Shown piece by piece: positions 10,106-19,041 of a stretch of DNA of 64,000 nt. Numbering within the stretch: position 1 is the stretch's first letter; each line of letters opens with the position of its first letter. A program made the position numbers and the translations under genes. Under the pieces are notes generated by a model. It was given only the letters and a program-made list of their open reading frames with translations. It had not been told where the DNA came from and searched no databases. This DNA is from Fen-999 sp964469455 (GTDB lineage Bacteria > Pseudomonadota > Gammaproteobacteria > Burkholderiales > Rhodocyclaceae), in assembly GCA_964469455.1 (NCBI GenBank), contig CAYXZX010000002.1, positions 4,500 to 68,499 of the forward strand. The letters are read 5' to 3'.

Positions 10106-10753
10106 TCAGTGCCGGCCACCGAGTTTCTTGAAGAGCCCGGCAATCTTGTTCCATAGCACGCTGAGAACCACCGCCAAGATGTTGATGGAGTCTTCCTTCT
10201 GGGGCTCCGGACGCGGCTTGGTTTGCGGCGAAGGCGAGGGTGCGGTACCCGGCTCGCTCGATTGGGTAGCTGCTGCCTCAACCGTGGCGCCTTGATCTGG
10301 AACTTCGAGCAGCGACCTGACGTTGGCGACGTACTTCTTGATAATTTGCGCCGAAACGCCCTCGATCATGCCTCGCCCCACCTGGACGATCTTTCCGGTG
10401 AGATCGACACTCGAACTACAACGAACCTCGGTGCCTGAACCATCCGGCAATGACAATAGTGTCGTATCGATGACGCCGCTGACCGTGCCACCGCCGCGTT
10501 CATTCCCCTCGGCGAGCATCTTGATCCGGTAGGACTCCTTATCAGCTTCAAGATAGGTGATGGTGCCCTGATACTGAGCGCTAACGGCGCCGATCTTCAC
10601 CTTGACAGCCCCAACGAAGCTTTTCTCGTCTATGACCTCCTTCAATGAAGCACCGGGCATGCATGCGACAACATTCTCCGGGTTGTTCATGAAGTTCCAG
10701 ACTGCTTCTACGGGTGCTGCAACAAAGAAGGTTTCCCTGATTTCGATGGCCAT
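10106..10753 (-). CDS. CoxG-like SRPBCC protein with C-terminal hydrophobic tail
   Basis: 215 residues. Residues 1-150 match the CoxG/SRPBCC lipid-cavity fold: VAAPVEAVWNFMNNPENVVACMPG at the start and the helix near residues 125-145. A proline-rich linker (about 155-185) leads to a hydrophobic helix (INILAVVLSVLW) and a short basic end, suggesting membrane anchoring. CoxG-family proteins accompany molybdenum hydroxylases of the CO dehydrogenase/xanthine oxidase family; such a hydroxylase lies 18 kb away at 28869-32741. Here the gene is last in a minus-strand run with two acyl-CoA dehydrogenases, about 30 nt from the first. Confidence 0.8.
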   Translation of the reverse strand: MAIEIRETFFVAAPVEAVWNFMNNPENVVACMPGASLKEVIDEKSFVGAVKVKIGAVSAQYQGTITYLEADKESYRIKMLAEGNERGGGTVSGVIDTTLLSLPDGSGTEVRCSSSVDLTGKIVQVGRGMIEGVSAQIIKKYVANVRSLLEVPDQGATVEAAATQSSEPGTAPSPSPQTKPRPEPQKEDSINILAVVLSVLWNKIAGLFKKLGGRH

Positions 10754-10783
10754 GTTTTATTCCGATTCTCGAGAGGTGCCAGC

Positions 10784-11977
10784 CTAGCCGCGCGACGGGC
10801 GCAATTCCCTGGGCATGCCGAGCGCTCGTTCGGCGATGATGTTCAACTGGATTTCATTGGTGCCTGCATAGATGGTATCGGCACGAGAAAATAGAAAAAG
10901 TTGTTGCAGGCGCGTCCGAACCGGATCCTCGACGACAATGTCACCGTCAGCCTGCAATATGTCCATGGCGAGTTTGCCGAGATCGCGATGCCAGTTCGAC
11001 CAGTAGTACTTGTAGATCATCGCCGGGCGCTGCAGTGAGCCATCCTGTGGGCCGGAGAGCATCCGCATGGCGTTGTAGCGCATCACCTTTAGACCCATCC
11101 AGGCATGGGCGAGACGGGCGCGGAGATGCGGATCCCGATTGGCGCCATTTTCCTTCGCAACCTGGCAGACGAGATCAAATTCACGATAAAAGTGCATTTG
11201 CTGACCGAGCGTGGAGACTCCGCGTTCGAATCCCAGCAGGGCCATGGCGATGGTCCAACCTTCGCCCGGTTGACCGATGACATTGGCTGCGGCGGTTCGT
11301 GCGCCATCAAAAAACACCTCGTTGAATTCGGCCGTTCCGGTGAGTTGCCTGATTGGCCGGATCTCGACACCTGGCTGGTTGAGCGGTACCAGCAAGAAGA
11401 CCAGGCCGCGATTCCCGACGGAATTGGGTTCGCATCGAGCCAGCACAAAGATCCATTCGGATTCGTGAGCAAGGGAAGTCCAGACCTTCTGGCCATTGAT
11501 GATCCACTCGCCGGAGTCCGGGGCCTGATACGCCTTGGTCTGGACATTGGCCAAGTCGGATCCCGCATTGGGCTCCGAGTATCCCTGGCACCAGAATTCC
11601 GTCCCCTTGACTATTCCGGGAAGGAAACGGGACTTCTGTGCTTCGCTGCCAAGGGCAATGATGGTTGGTCCGATCAGTCCTTCGCCAATATGGCCCATCC
11701 TCCCGGGGCCGCCGGCCCTGGCGTACTCCTCGTGGAAGATGATTTGCTGTGCCAGCGAAAGGCCACGACCACCGTGTTCGGCCGGCCAGCCGACACATGT
11801 CCATCCCCCGGCTGCCAGCTCCTTCTCCCACGCTTTGCGTTCCACGGGGTAGGCATCCTCATCGCCTGGCCCGCCACGGTGGCGGAGGCAAGCGAAGTTC
11901 CCTCGCAGATGCTCAGCCATCCAGCAAGCAACTTCGTTACGGAACGACTCGTCTTCGGCCGAAAAATCAAGTTGCAT
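10784..11977 (-). CDS. acyl-CoA dehydrogenase, alpha-type subunit of a pair
   Basis: 397 residues with the three-domain acyl-CoA dehydrogenase layout. The FAD/substrate loop GYSEPNAGSDLA and the C-terminal YAGTNEIQLNIIAERALG segment are visible. The residue that is glutamate in MCAD-type YEGT is alanine here, so the catalytic base must be elsewhere or come from the partner. It is 15 nt downstream of a second, differently built acyl-CoA dehydrogenase. In steroid-degrading actinobacteria such neighbours form alpha2beta2 enzymes (FadE26-FadE27 type), and the same is inferred here. Confidence 0.88.
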   Translation of the reverse strand: MQLDFSAEDESFRNEVACWMAEHLRGNFACLRHRGGPGDEDAYPVERKAWEKELAAGGWTCVGWPAEHGGRGLSLAQQIIFHEEYARAGGPGRMGHIGEGLIGPTIIALGSEAQKSRFLPGIVKGTEFWCQGYSEPNAGSDLANVQTKAYQAPDSGEWIINGQKVWTSLAHESEWIFVLARCEPNSVGNRGLVFLLVPLNQPGVEIRPIRQLTGTAEFNEVFFDGARTAAANVIGQPGEGWTIAMALLGFERGVSTLGQQMHFYREFDLVCQVAKENGANRDPHLRARLAHAWMGLKVMRYNAMRMLSGPQDGSLQRPAMIYKYYWSNWHRDLGKLAMDILQADGDIVVEDPVRTRLQQLFLFSRADTIYAGTNEIQLNIIAERALGMPRELRPSRG

Positions 11978-11992
11978 CGGGCTGCCTCGTGA

Positions 11993-13129
11993 TCAGTCGA
12001 GCAAGATAACTGCCGCTCTCTCGCGGAGAGCGTCACTGCTGCCGAGCCAATGACTGCTGGCCTGGGCGCGCTTGAAATAGAGATGCGGATCGTACTCCCA
12101 CGTGAATCCAACGCCTCCATGCAGTTGAATTGCCTCCGCCGCGCAGTGAAAGAAGCAGTCAGACGCGAGGGCCTTGGCGGTAGCGGATTCGAGGAGCAAG
12201 CTCCTCGTGGTCGGGGATGCGACCACAGAGCAGGCTGCCCCCAGCACTGCCGACCTGGCGGCTTCGATTCTCACCATTGCTTCGGCACAGCGATGCTTTA
12301 TCGCTTGAAAGGAGGCGATCGACCGGCCAAACTGTTTGCGCTCGGCAATATAGGCGAGGGTCATGTCCAGGCACTGCTGGGCTCCTCCTAGCTGCTCGGC
12401 TGCCAAAGCGATGGCGGCGAATGCCGACGTTCTGGCGAGACCATGGCCAATACTGCCTTCCATTGAAACAATGGCTTCGTCCCCAATCTGTACCCCGTCC
12501 AACCGGACTTCGGCTAGGCGCCGGGTTGCGTCAATCGTGACGTGAGGATGCTTATGGACGCCAGCAGAGTTTGCGGGCACGGCGAACAACAGGATGTCGT
12601 CTTTGCCAGCGACACGCCCCGTCACGAGCAGCAGTTGTGCACTTGTGCCATCCGGGACATGGCGAAAGCAGCCATCCAGGCAATAGCCGCCCACCGTGGG
12701 CTTTGCGATTGTGGTAACGGCGTTGGCATTCCAATCCAGGCCGTGCTCACCGAAAGCAAGTGTTGCCGTGAGCGCGCCCGAGGCTATTGCCGGCAAGTGA
12801 CGCTGTTTGGCCTCAGGCGTACCGACCTCCAGAAGGGCGGTTGCCGCCAAGCATGCGGTGGCGAAGTAAGGAGAGCAGAAGAGCCTCTTCCCCATTTGTT
12901 CCATCAGAATGGCCTGTTCGATGATCGTCAGGCCCAGCCCGCCGAACTCTTCCGGAATTGCCGTGGCGCACCAACCCAGTTCTTCGCCTACTTGGCTCCA
13001 GGTATGTGCATCGAAGCCCTCGGCCGTCTGCATCGCCTGACGGACCGCTGCCGAGGGGCTGGCATCGGCAAGGAAGGCTTCCGCCGTTGCGCGGATCATC
13101 TCCTGATCTTGAGTAAGGGCAAAATCCAT
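11993..13129 (-). CDS. acyl-CoA dehydrogenase, beta-type subunit of a pair
   Basis: 378 residues starting MDFALTQDQ. An in-frame ATG at 13162 would add 11 residues without any family resemblance, so 13129 was chosen. The C-terminal signature HGGVGFTWEYDPHLY is typical of the second type of subunit in heteromeric steroid acyl-CoA dehydrogenases, different from the TNEIQ-type neighbour. It is the first gene of a three-gene minus-strand operon (with 10784-11977 and the CoxG-like gene). It diverges from the 13433 operon across a 303-base region carrying a palindrome at 13249. Confidence 0.85.
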   Translation of the reverse strand: MDFALTQDQEMIRATAEAFLADASPSAAVRQAMQTAEGFDAHTWSQVGEELGWCATAIPEEFGGLGLTIIEQAILMEQMGKRLFCSPYFATACLAATALLEVGTPEAKQRHLPAIASGALTATLAFGEHGLDWNANAVTTIAKPTVGGYCLDGCFRHVPDGTSAQLLLVTGRVAGKDDILLFAVPANSAGVHKHPHVTIDATRRLAEVRLDGVQIGDEAIVSMEGSIGHGLARTSAFAAIALAAEQLGGAQQCLDMTLAYIAERKQFGRSIASFQAIKHRCAEAMVRIEAARSAVLGAACSVVASPTTRSLLLESATAKALASDCFFHCAAEAIQLHGGVGFTWEYDPHLYFKRAQASSHWLGSSDALRERAAVILLD

Positions 13130-13248
13130 TCGTCTATGAAGAACCCGAACAAGTCCAAACAAGCGGTCGAGACGCTCAGCGAGCCAAGATGGTGGCCACG
13201 TCTCGACAAGTCACGAAGGGATTGTTTCCGCACGGTGGTGGCTGGACA

Positions 13249-13264
13249 TCGTCCGATTGGACGT
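13249..13264. promoter_or_regulatory. candidate operator palindrome, site A
   Basis: TCGTCCGATTGGACGT: two 6-base arms TCGTCC/GGACGT around 4 bases, one mismatch from a perfect TCGTCC-N4-GGACGA palindrome. It lies in the 303-base noncoding stretch 13130-13432 between the divergent acyl-CoA dehydrogenase (start 13129) and amidohydrolase (start 13433), 120 and 168 bases from the two starts. Nothing else recognisable is in that stretch apart from the GAGGAG ribosome site before 13433. The same palindrome recurs at four other operon heads in this window. Confidence 0.55.
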
Positions 13265-13432
13265 CGACCAACTGAAAACCCGACCGGAGAATCCTTCCAG
13301 AATGCCGACAGTCCAGTGGGGCGACTTGGCAGTTTCCCGTCGATCCCGAATCCGTCGCCGGTGCACTTTCGGCGTGATTATTGTGGAGAGATGGAATAGG
13401 GCATCAACGATAACACTAGAGGAGTTGAGGCG

Positions 13433-14419
13433 ATGAGCAAGAAGAGCAAGAGAGACTACTTTGTTGCGTTGACGGAATTTCACTTCATGAACTTGCAGAC
13501 CATGAGTGAGATTACCTATTACCCCGGCATGCATCACTTCCATGATAGCGTCAATGGCGTCTTGCGAGCCTGGGCGGGCCGCGACCTTGACAGCGAGTGG
13601 CCCCAACCTATCGCCAGCGAACTCATCAAGTACATGGACCAGTCTGGCACGGATGTCGCGTTCTGTCTGCGGGAGCCAATGCTGGACATCACTGGTGGCA
13701 CCGTCTCAATGTCCACCAATGGTTTCATGCTGCAACAGATTGCGCCTTACCCCGGGCGGATGTACCTCGAGGCCAATGTAGGCCCGGTGATCCGGCGTGG
13801 CATCAAGCACGCGAACTGGGAACTCGAGTACCTGGTCAAGGAGCAGGGTGCCAAGCTCTGCAAGGTATATTCGCCTGAGGACGACGGTCCGCTCAACGAC
13901 CGCCGCATGTGGCCTTTCTACGAGAAGGCATGCGACTTGGGCGTACCTCTCACCGTGCACACGGGCATGAGCTACGTTTGCCCGCAGCCGAGCGCGCACT
14001 GCGAAGTGAAGCAACTGGATGACATCATGCTCGACTTTCCGGAGCTGAAGATCATCGCCTATCACGCGGGTTGGCCGCAGTCGGAAGAGCTGATCGGGCT
14101 GTGCGGCAAGCACAAGAATCTTTACATGAGCCTCTCCGGGATCATCGGCTGGTACCAGCGGGCGCCATATCGCGGCTATCACGCGATCGGCACCGCCTTG
14201 CAGTGGATGCCGGCCGACAAGATCGTGCTTGGATTCGATCTGCCATTCGATGACTTGAACCGCATCCTCGATTACATCCGTGATCTCGACATGCCTGAGG
14301 AACTGCAGGAAAAGTGGGGTTATCCGCAAGTCACGGAAGACGACAAGGCAAAGATCCTTGGCCTCAACCTCGCAAGGTTGACAGGAATCGAGCCCACCAA
14401 GCGGGTCAAGCGCGGTTGA
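13433..14419 (+). CDS. amidohydrolase family protein (amidohydrolase_2-like TIM barrel)
   Basis: 328 residues. The middle and end fit the amidohydrolase_2/ACMSD-like fold: VHTGMSY and IAYHAGWP supply the strand 5 and 6 histidines, and GFDLPFDD supplies the strand 8 aspartate. The usual N-terminal DxHxH metal pair is not present; only an EFHFM stretch occurs early, so the metal site may be altered. GAGGAGTTGAGGCG precedes the ATG. It opens a long plus-strand operon. Related proteins sit in many CoA-dependent degradation clusters with unproven function, perhaps hydrolysis or decarboxylation. Confidence 0.75.
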   Translation: MSKKSKRDYFVALTEFHFMNLQTMSEITYYPGMHHFHDSVNGVLRAWAGRDLDSEWPQPIASELIKYMDQSGTDVAFCLREPMLDITGGTVSMSTNGFMLQQIAPYPGRMYLEANVGPVIRRGIKHANWELEYLVKEQGAKLCKVYSPEDDGPLNDRRMWPFYEKACDLGVPLTVHTGMSYVCPQPSAHCEVKQLDDIMLDFPELKIIAYHAGWPQSEELIGLCGKHKNLYMSLSGIIGWYQRAPYRGYHAIGTALQWMPADKIVLGFDLPFDDLNRILDYIRDLDMPEELQEKWGYPQVTEDDKAKILGLNLARLTGIEPTKRVKRG

Positions 14420-14444
14420 TGTGCTTGGCTTGCCGGGAGAGTTC

Positions 14445-15206
14445 ATGACCATGAAGCGATTATCTGGCAAGGTGGCACTCGTGACGGGTGCCGGTCAGGG
14501 CGTTGGGCAGGGCATCGCCACGGCACTAGCTGTGGAGGGTGCCCGGGTTGCAGTGGCGGGTCGAACGCTGGCGAAGCTTGACTCGACCTGCCGGGACATC
14601 AATGCCCGTGGTGGTTACGCGGTTCCGGTGGAATGCGATGTCAAGCGTCTCGATTCGCTCGAAAGCTGTGTCGAGACCGTGGTCGAGCGTTTGGGTGGAC
14701 TGAATATCCTGGTCAACAACGCACAGGAAGTTCCGACTGGCAGGCTTGATCAGGTTTCAGAGGACCGGCTGGAAGCCGGTTGGCAATCGGGACCACTCGC
14801 GACCTTCCGGCTGATGAAACTCTGCTATCCGTACCTGAAGGGGGATGGCAGCATCATCAATATGGCTAGTGCCGCAGGCAAGCGCTGGGACGCCACCGGG
14901 TACGGCTGTTACGGCGCCGTCAAGGAGGCTATTCGTCAGCTGACGCGTGCGGCAGCGTGCGAATGGGGCAAGGACAATATTCGCACCAATGTTCTCTTGC
15001 CCCTAGCCGAATCAGCCGGGCTCAAAGGATGGACAGCGGCTCGTCCAGAGGAGGCGGCCGCGTACTTTTCGACGATCCCCATGAGGCGTGTAGGCGACTG
15101 CGAACTGGATATAGGCCGGTTCGTGGTTGCGCTCTGCTCCGAAGAATGTCGATATGTCAATGGACAGAGCATCGGACTCGATGGTGGGCAAGCGTATTTA
15201 GGGTAA
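14445..15206 (+). CDS. SDR family oxidoreductase
   Basis: 253 residues. TGAGQGVG and NNAQE mark the cofactor site and YGAVK the catalytic pair; the serine lies in NMASAAGK. The start could be 14445 or 14451: GGGAGAG at 14435-14441 serves either. It follows the amidohydrolase by 25 nt. The weak hairpin at 15214-15236 and the 188-base gap afterwards may end or attenuate this first operon segment. Substrate unknown; a hydroxyacyl-CoA is plausible. Confidence 0.83.
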   Translation: MTMKRLSGKVALVTGAGQGVGQGIATALAVEGARVAVAGRTLAKLDSTCRDINARGGYAVPVECDVKRLDSLESCVETVVERLGGLNILVNNAQEVPTGRLDQVSEDRLEAGWQSGPLATFRLMKLCYPYLKGDGSIINMASAAGKRWDATGYGCYGAVKEAIRQLTRAAACEWGKDNIRTNVLLPLAESAGLKGWTAARPEEAAAYFSTIPMRRVGDCELDIGRFVVALCSEECRYVNGQSIGLDGGQAYLG

Positions 15207-15213
15207 CCCGCAC

Positions 15214-15236
15214 CGGGCCGAATCGTGTTTGGCCCG
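15214..15236 (+). terminator. weak hairpin after SDR gene, possible attenuator or terminator
   Basis: CGGGCC (15214-15219) and GGCCCG (15231-15236) form a 6-bp stem with an 11-base loop just 8 bases after the SDR stop. No T-run follows, so intrinsic termination is uncertain. The rest of the 15207-15394 gap shows no gene. Confidence 0.3.
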
Positions 15237-15394
15237 AAATGAAACTTAATGGATCCTTGCGGGTGTTGAGAGTGCAGCTTGGAAAATAGTAGGCTTGATC
15301 ACGTTTGGCGGCATCGCTCGCATCCATGGCTGATCGGGGCTGAAACGTTCGCCGACACGTAGGACATCTAGCTAGGAACGCTACAAGACAAGTT

Positions 15395-16627
15395 ATGGGC
15401 AACAGTAGACCACCGCTAGCCGGCTTGCGCATCATCGAGAGTTCCATTCTGGGACCTGCAGCCATCACAACCGCGCTTGCGGACCTCGGGGCCGAGGTCA
15501 TCAAGGTTGAGACTCCTTCGGGCGACTACATCCGGGAAATGACTTGGCCGATCATCGAAGGCGTGTCGCTCATGCACTATCACCTCAATCGGGGCAAGCG
15601 CGGCATTACCCTTGACCTAAAATTGGAGGCCGCGCGCGAGGTCTATCGTGATCTCGTCAAGGATGCCGAAGTAGTGATTGAGGCATCAAAGCCTGGCGCC
15701 TTGGCCAAGTTTGGTCTGGGATATGGCGACCTGCGAAAGATCAACCCACGAATAGTCTTTTGCACTGTATCCGGTTACGGCATGACAGGGCCATACAAGG
15801 ACATGCCTTCTCATGGGATCGCCTACGATACTTGGGCAGGAGTCGTAATACCGGCCTATGATGATGAAGGCTTCTGCTATATACCCGAACATGTGGGTAT
15901 CGGCATCAACGCCGCTCCCCTCTTCGGTGGTCTGGCTGTGCTGGCAGCGGTAATGCGGGCACGACAGACGGGTGAAGGGGCTTTCCTCGATCTTGCCCAG
16001 AGCGACGCCGCCGCGGCATTCGACTGGTACCGCAGCGAGAGCTATATGGCCTATGCTCGGCCGGAGAGCGTGGTCACCGGCAATAAGTCGGATGGCTACA
16101 AGCGTCGCCCCGTCGCCACCGCCGGGATGCGCGAGGGCGTGCGTTATCAGCTCTACGAGTCAGCGGACGGTCATGTGCTTTTCATGGCGTCGGAGCAGGC
16201 TTTCTGGAAGAACTTCTGCGCGGGTATCGACCGCATGGATCTCTTTGAACGGTGGCCGGGATCGAAGTATGCCGATCACGCACGTGGCAACCGCGAACTG
16301 CAGGCAATTTTGCGCGACATCTTCAAGACCAGGACTTCCGGCCAGTGGATCGAGTTCAGCAAGGAAGCCAACACTCCGATTGCTCCGGTGAATACGCCGA
16401 AGAATCTGGTTGACGACCCGCAGTTTCAGGCGCGATTCAAAATCACGTCGCACGAGTCTCACGGCGCCGATATGTTGGGTTTCCCTGTCAGGTTCGTTGC
16501 CGAGGAGTTGCCAACGACAAGCCGGGCGCCAACAGTTGGGGAGCACAACGAAGAGGTGTTGAGGGAGGTTCTTGGCTATGGCCCAGACAGAATCGCATCT
16601 CTCCAGAGGGAAGGCGCCTTGGGTTGA
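15395..16627 (+). CDS. CaiB/BaiF (class III) CoA-transferase family protein, catalytic Asp replaced
   Basis: 410 residues with the interlaced class III CoA-transferase fold: LGAEVIKVETP near residue 31, NRGKRGITLDL near 65, SGYGMTGPY near 127 and GEGAFLDLAQSD. In formyl-CoA transferase and CaiB the covalent aspartate sits in a GYD motif; aligned on the following conserved glycine, this protein has SHG (Gly141). It may use another residue or be a racemase-like or structural member. It begins a block of alternating transferase and dehydrogenase genes. Confidence 0.85.
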   Translation: MGNSRPPLAGLRIIESSILGPAAITTALADLGAEVIKVETPSGDYIREMTWPIIEGVSLMHYHLNRGKRGITLDLKLEAAREVYRDLVKDAEVVIEASKPGALAKFGLGYGDLRKINPRIVFCTVSGYGMTGPYKDMPSHGIAYDTWAGVVIPAYDDEGFCYIPEHVGIGINAAPLFGGLAVLAAVMRARQTGEGAFLDLAQSDAAAAFDWYRSESYMAYARPESVVTGNKSDGYKRRPVATAGMREGVRYQLYESADGHVLFMASEQAFWKNFCAGIDRMDLFERWPGSKYADHARGNRELQAILRDIFKTRTSGQWIEFSKEANTPIAPVNTPKNLVDDPQFQARFKITSHESHGADMLGFPVRFVAEELPTTSRAPTVGEHNEEVLREVLGYGPDRIASLQREGALG

Positions 16628-16669
16628 GGGCGTACCGAATCAGACTTAACGACAGGATGGAGCAAGTCA

Positions 16670-17851
16670 ATGGACTTTGAGTTCTCGGAAGAGGAAAACA
16701 GGTTTTTGCGCGAGGTCGATCAGTTCCTCAAGGATAACTACGACCCGAAGGTAATGGATGTCACGCGCGAGAACATGGCGCAGGTTTGTGACACGCCAGA
16801 GCGTCGGGCATTCATGAAGAAGCTGGCTGCACGCGGATGGCTGGGGATCACATGGCCCAAGGCGTGCGGCGGGCAAGATGGCGAAGGCTTCTATGAGTAC
16901 CTGCTTAACGAAAAATTGTCATCAGTGGGGGCTCCGCAAATCGGCAAGGGTGTCGGGATCATCGGCAAGACCTTGATCAGGGTAGGTTCGGAAAAACTGA
17001 AGAAGGAATTCCTGCCTAAGATTCTTGACGCCAATATCGAGTTCGCGGTGGGCTATTCGGAGCCCAGCGCCGGGTCCGACTCGGCAGCAATGCGCCTGAA
17101 GGCAGAGCGCAAGGGCGATGGCTGGGTACTCAACGGCCAGAAGGTCTTCACAACTTCCGCCCACTTCGCGGACTGGTACTGGGTGGGAGCCCGCACCGAT
17201 CCGGACGCGCCCAAACATCATGGTATTTCCTTGTTCCTTATCCCCATGAACGACCCCGGGCTGACCATCCACCCCATGTATACCATGGGTAACGAGCGCA
17301 CCAACGCCGTATTTTTCGACAATGTGTTCGTCCATGACGACTACAGGGTCGGCGAACTGAACAAGGGCTTCCAGTACATCGCGGAAGCGCTGGACATTGA
17401 GCGCTTCACCATGTTTACGCTCTCGCCGATTCGTGGTCGGCTTGAACTGCTCTGCGACTATGTCAAGAACACGACGCGTGATGGCAAGCGCATGCGCGAT
17501 GATCCCGTCATTCGCCAGCGGATTGCTCAATTGGCTACGGAATGCGAAGTGGCTCGTGTTCTCGGCGTGAAGTTCGTTGATGCGGCGCTGAACAGCTCAA
17601 AGACCCCGACGGCCGAAGCCTCCGAGTACAAGCTGTATGCCACGGAGTTGTCGCGCCGGATTGCCGATGCCACCATGGATATCGTTGGCCCGGGTGCGCA
17701 GCTGGCGCTTGGCACCGCCGATGGTCCGCTCAAGGGGCGGCCGGAGTCTTGCTACACTTACACTGTGATCGACACGATCGGTGGCGGGTCCTCCGAGGTA
17801 CAAAAAAACATCATAGCCACCAGAAAGCTCGGCTTGCCGAGGAACTTTTAG
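16670..17851 (+). CDS. acyl-CoA dehydrogenase, alpha-type subunit
   Basis: 393 residues beginning MDFEFSEEENRFLREV. The substrate/FAD loop is GYSEPSAGSDSAA and the C-terminal segment IGGGSSEVQKNIIATRKLGLP. This is the GSSEVQ-type subunit of heteromeric steroid-type acyl-CoA dehydrogenases. The likely partner is the HGGIGFT-type protein at 20090-21253, separated by a racemase-like gene and the MaoC pair. GGATGGAG precedes the ATG at good spacing. Confidence 0.88.
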   Translation: MDFEFSEEENRFLREVDQFLKDNYDPKVMDVTRENMAQVCDTPERRAFMKKLAARGWLGITWPKACGGQDGEGFYEYLLNEKLSSVGAPQIGKGVGIIGKTLIRVGSEKLKKEFLPKILDANIEFAVGYSEPSAGSDSAAMRLKAERKGDGWVLNGQKVFTTSAHFADWYWVGARTDPDAPKHHGISLFLIPMNDPGLTIHPMYTMGNERTNAVFFDNVFVHDDYRVGELNKGFQYIAEALDIERFTMFTLSPIRGRLELLCDYVKNTTRDGKRMRDDPVIRQRIAQLATECEVARVLGVKFVDAALNSSKTPTAEASEYKLYATELSRRIADATMDIVGPGAQLALGTADGPLKGRPESCYTYTVIDTIGGGSSEVQKNIIATRKLGLPRNF

Positions 17852-17867
17852 GCCGGGACAACGCTAG

Positions 17868-19028
17868 ATGGGACTACTCGATGGCTTCACCGTGCTCGAC
17901 CTGGCGAGTGTCGGACCTGCCGCCCGTGCGTCGCGCATTCTGGCCGACTATGGGATGCGAGTGATCAAGGTTGCCCCGGTTGCGGCGAAGGGAGCGAAGC
18001 AGGTAGATCCCGTGTTCCACGCCTATGGTGCGGGACGGGGTACCGAAAGAATTCGCGTTGACCTCAAGTCCGATGCCGGCCGTGACAGCATCCAACGTCT
18101 GGCGTCGAAAGTCGACGTGGTTATCGAAAGCTATCGTCCTGGTGTCGCAGCGCGGCTTGGAGTTGGCTACGAGCAGGTGAAAGCGCGCAATCCTGGAATC
18201 GTCTATTGCTCGACGAGTGGCTATGGCCAGGACGGCCCGTATGCCCAGTGGGTCGGGCATGATATCAATTATCTGGCGGTCGGCGGCTTCCTGGCATGCA
18301 GTGGCCGAGACGAAAAGGGCCTTCCGGCCATTCCTGGTGCCACGGTGGCCGATAGCGCGGGTGGTGGCATGCATGCGGCGGTAGCGATCGTCGCGGCGCT
18401 GCTTCATCGCGCCAAGACGGGTGAAGGGGCCTATCTCGACGTATCGATTACCGACGGCGTTCTTAACCTGATGTCTCTCTATATCGATCAATATCTCGCT
18501 ACTGGAGAGGAAACCAAACCGCGGTCCGGGGTTCTGACCGGGAAGTATGCTTGGTATGGCGTCTATGCTACGGCCGATGGTAAGCACCTGGCGGTGGGTG
18601 CGATCGAGAATCATTTCTTCAGGAACCTCTGTCGATTGCTGGACCTGGAGCATTACAGCGACAGCCAGTACGATTCCGACCGTCAAGATGAAATGCGACA
18701 GGCTTTCGAGCGGCGCTTTCGATCGCGCAGCCGGGATGAGTGGATTGCGCTGTTGTCCAGCCAGGATACCTGTGTCGCGCCGGTTCTCGATGTCGCCGAG
18801 GTAAGCGTCGACCGACATCTGCGAGCACGTGGCGCCTTCATGCACGCCCGCCATCCCGAGCGGGGTGATTTCGAGCAGCTTTCACCAGTGTTGGCCGGCG
18901 GTGTGCGGGCGCAGCCACTTCACCTCGTCCGCACCAGTGGCGCTACCGATACCGATTCCGTTTTCCAGGCGGCGGGGTTCTCCGCCGATGAGATCGCGAC
19001 ACTGCGCGCTGGCGGCAGTGTTGAATGA
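17868..19028 (+). CDS. alpha-methylacyl-CoA racemase-like protein (CaiB superfamily)
   Basis: 386 residues. The motif VGHDINYLAVGG and the catalytic triad positions of mycobacterial MCR (His126, Asp156, Glu241) map to His131, Asp162 (in VADSAGGGM) and Glu247 (in GAIENHF). This favours racemisation of 2-methyl-branched acyl-CoA over CoA transfer. In sterol and bile-acid side-chain breakdown the (25R)-acyl-CoA must be converted to the 25S form before acyl-CoA dehydrogenase can act, which fits the flanking dehydrogenase and hydratase genes. The next gene starts 13 nt after its stop. Confidence 0.75.
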   Translation: MGLLDGFTVLDLASVGPAARASRILADYGMRVIKVAPVAAKGAKQVDPVFHAYGAGRGTERIRVDLKSDAGRDSIQRLASKVDVVIESYRPGVAARLGVGYEQVKARNPGIVYCSTSGYGQDGPYAQWVGHDINYLAVGGFLACSGRDEKGLPAIPGATVADSAGGGMHAAVAIVAALLHRAKTGEGAYLDVSITDGVLNLMSLYIDQYLATGEETKPRSGVLTGKYAWYGVYATADGKHLAVGAIENHFFRNLCRLLDLEHYSDSQYDSDRQDEMRQAFERRFRSRSRDEWIALLSSQDTCVAPVLDVAEVSVDRHLRARGAFMHARHPERGDFEQLSPVLAGGVRAQPLHLVRTSGATDTDSVFQAAGFSADEIATLRAGGSVE

Positions 19029-19041
19029 AGGATTGGATGCA

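Noticed and set aside
12490..12510. GTCCAACCGGAC palindrome resembling the operator
   Set aside because: It lies inside the acyl-CoA dehydrogenase coding sequence and lacks the outer TC/GA bases of the five noncoding sites.
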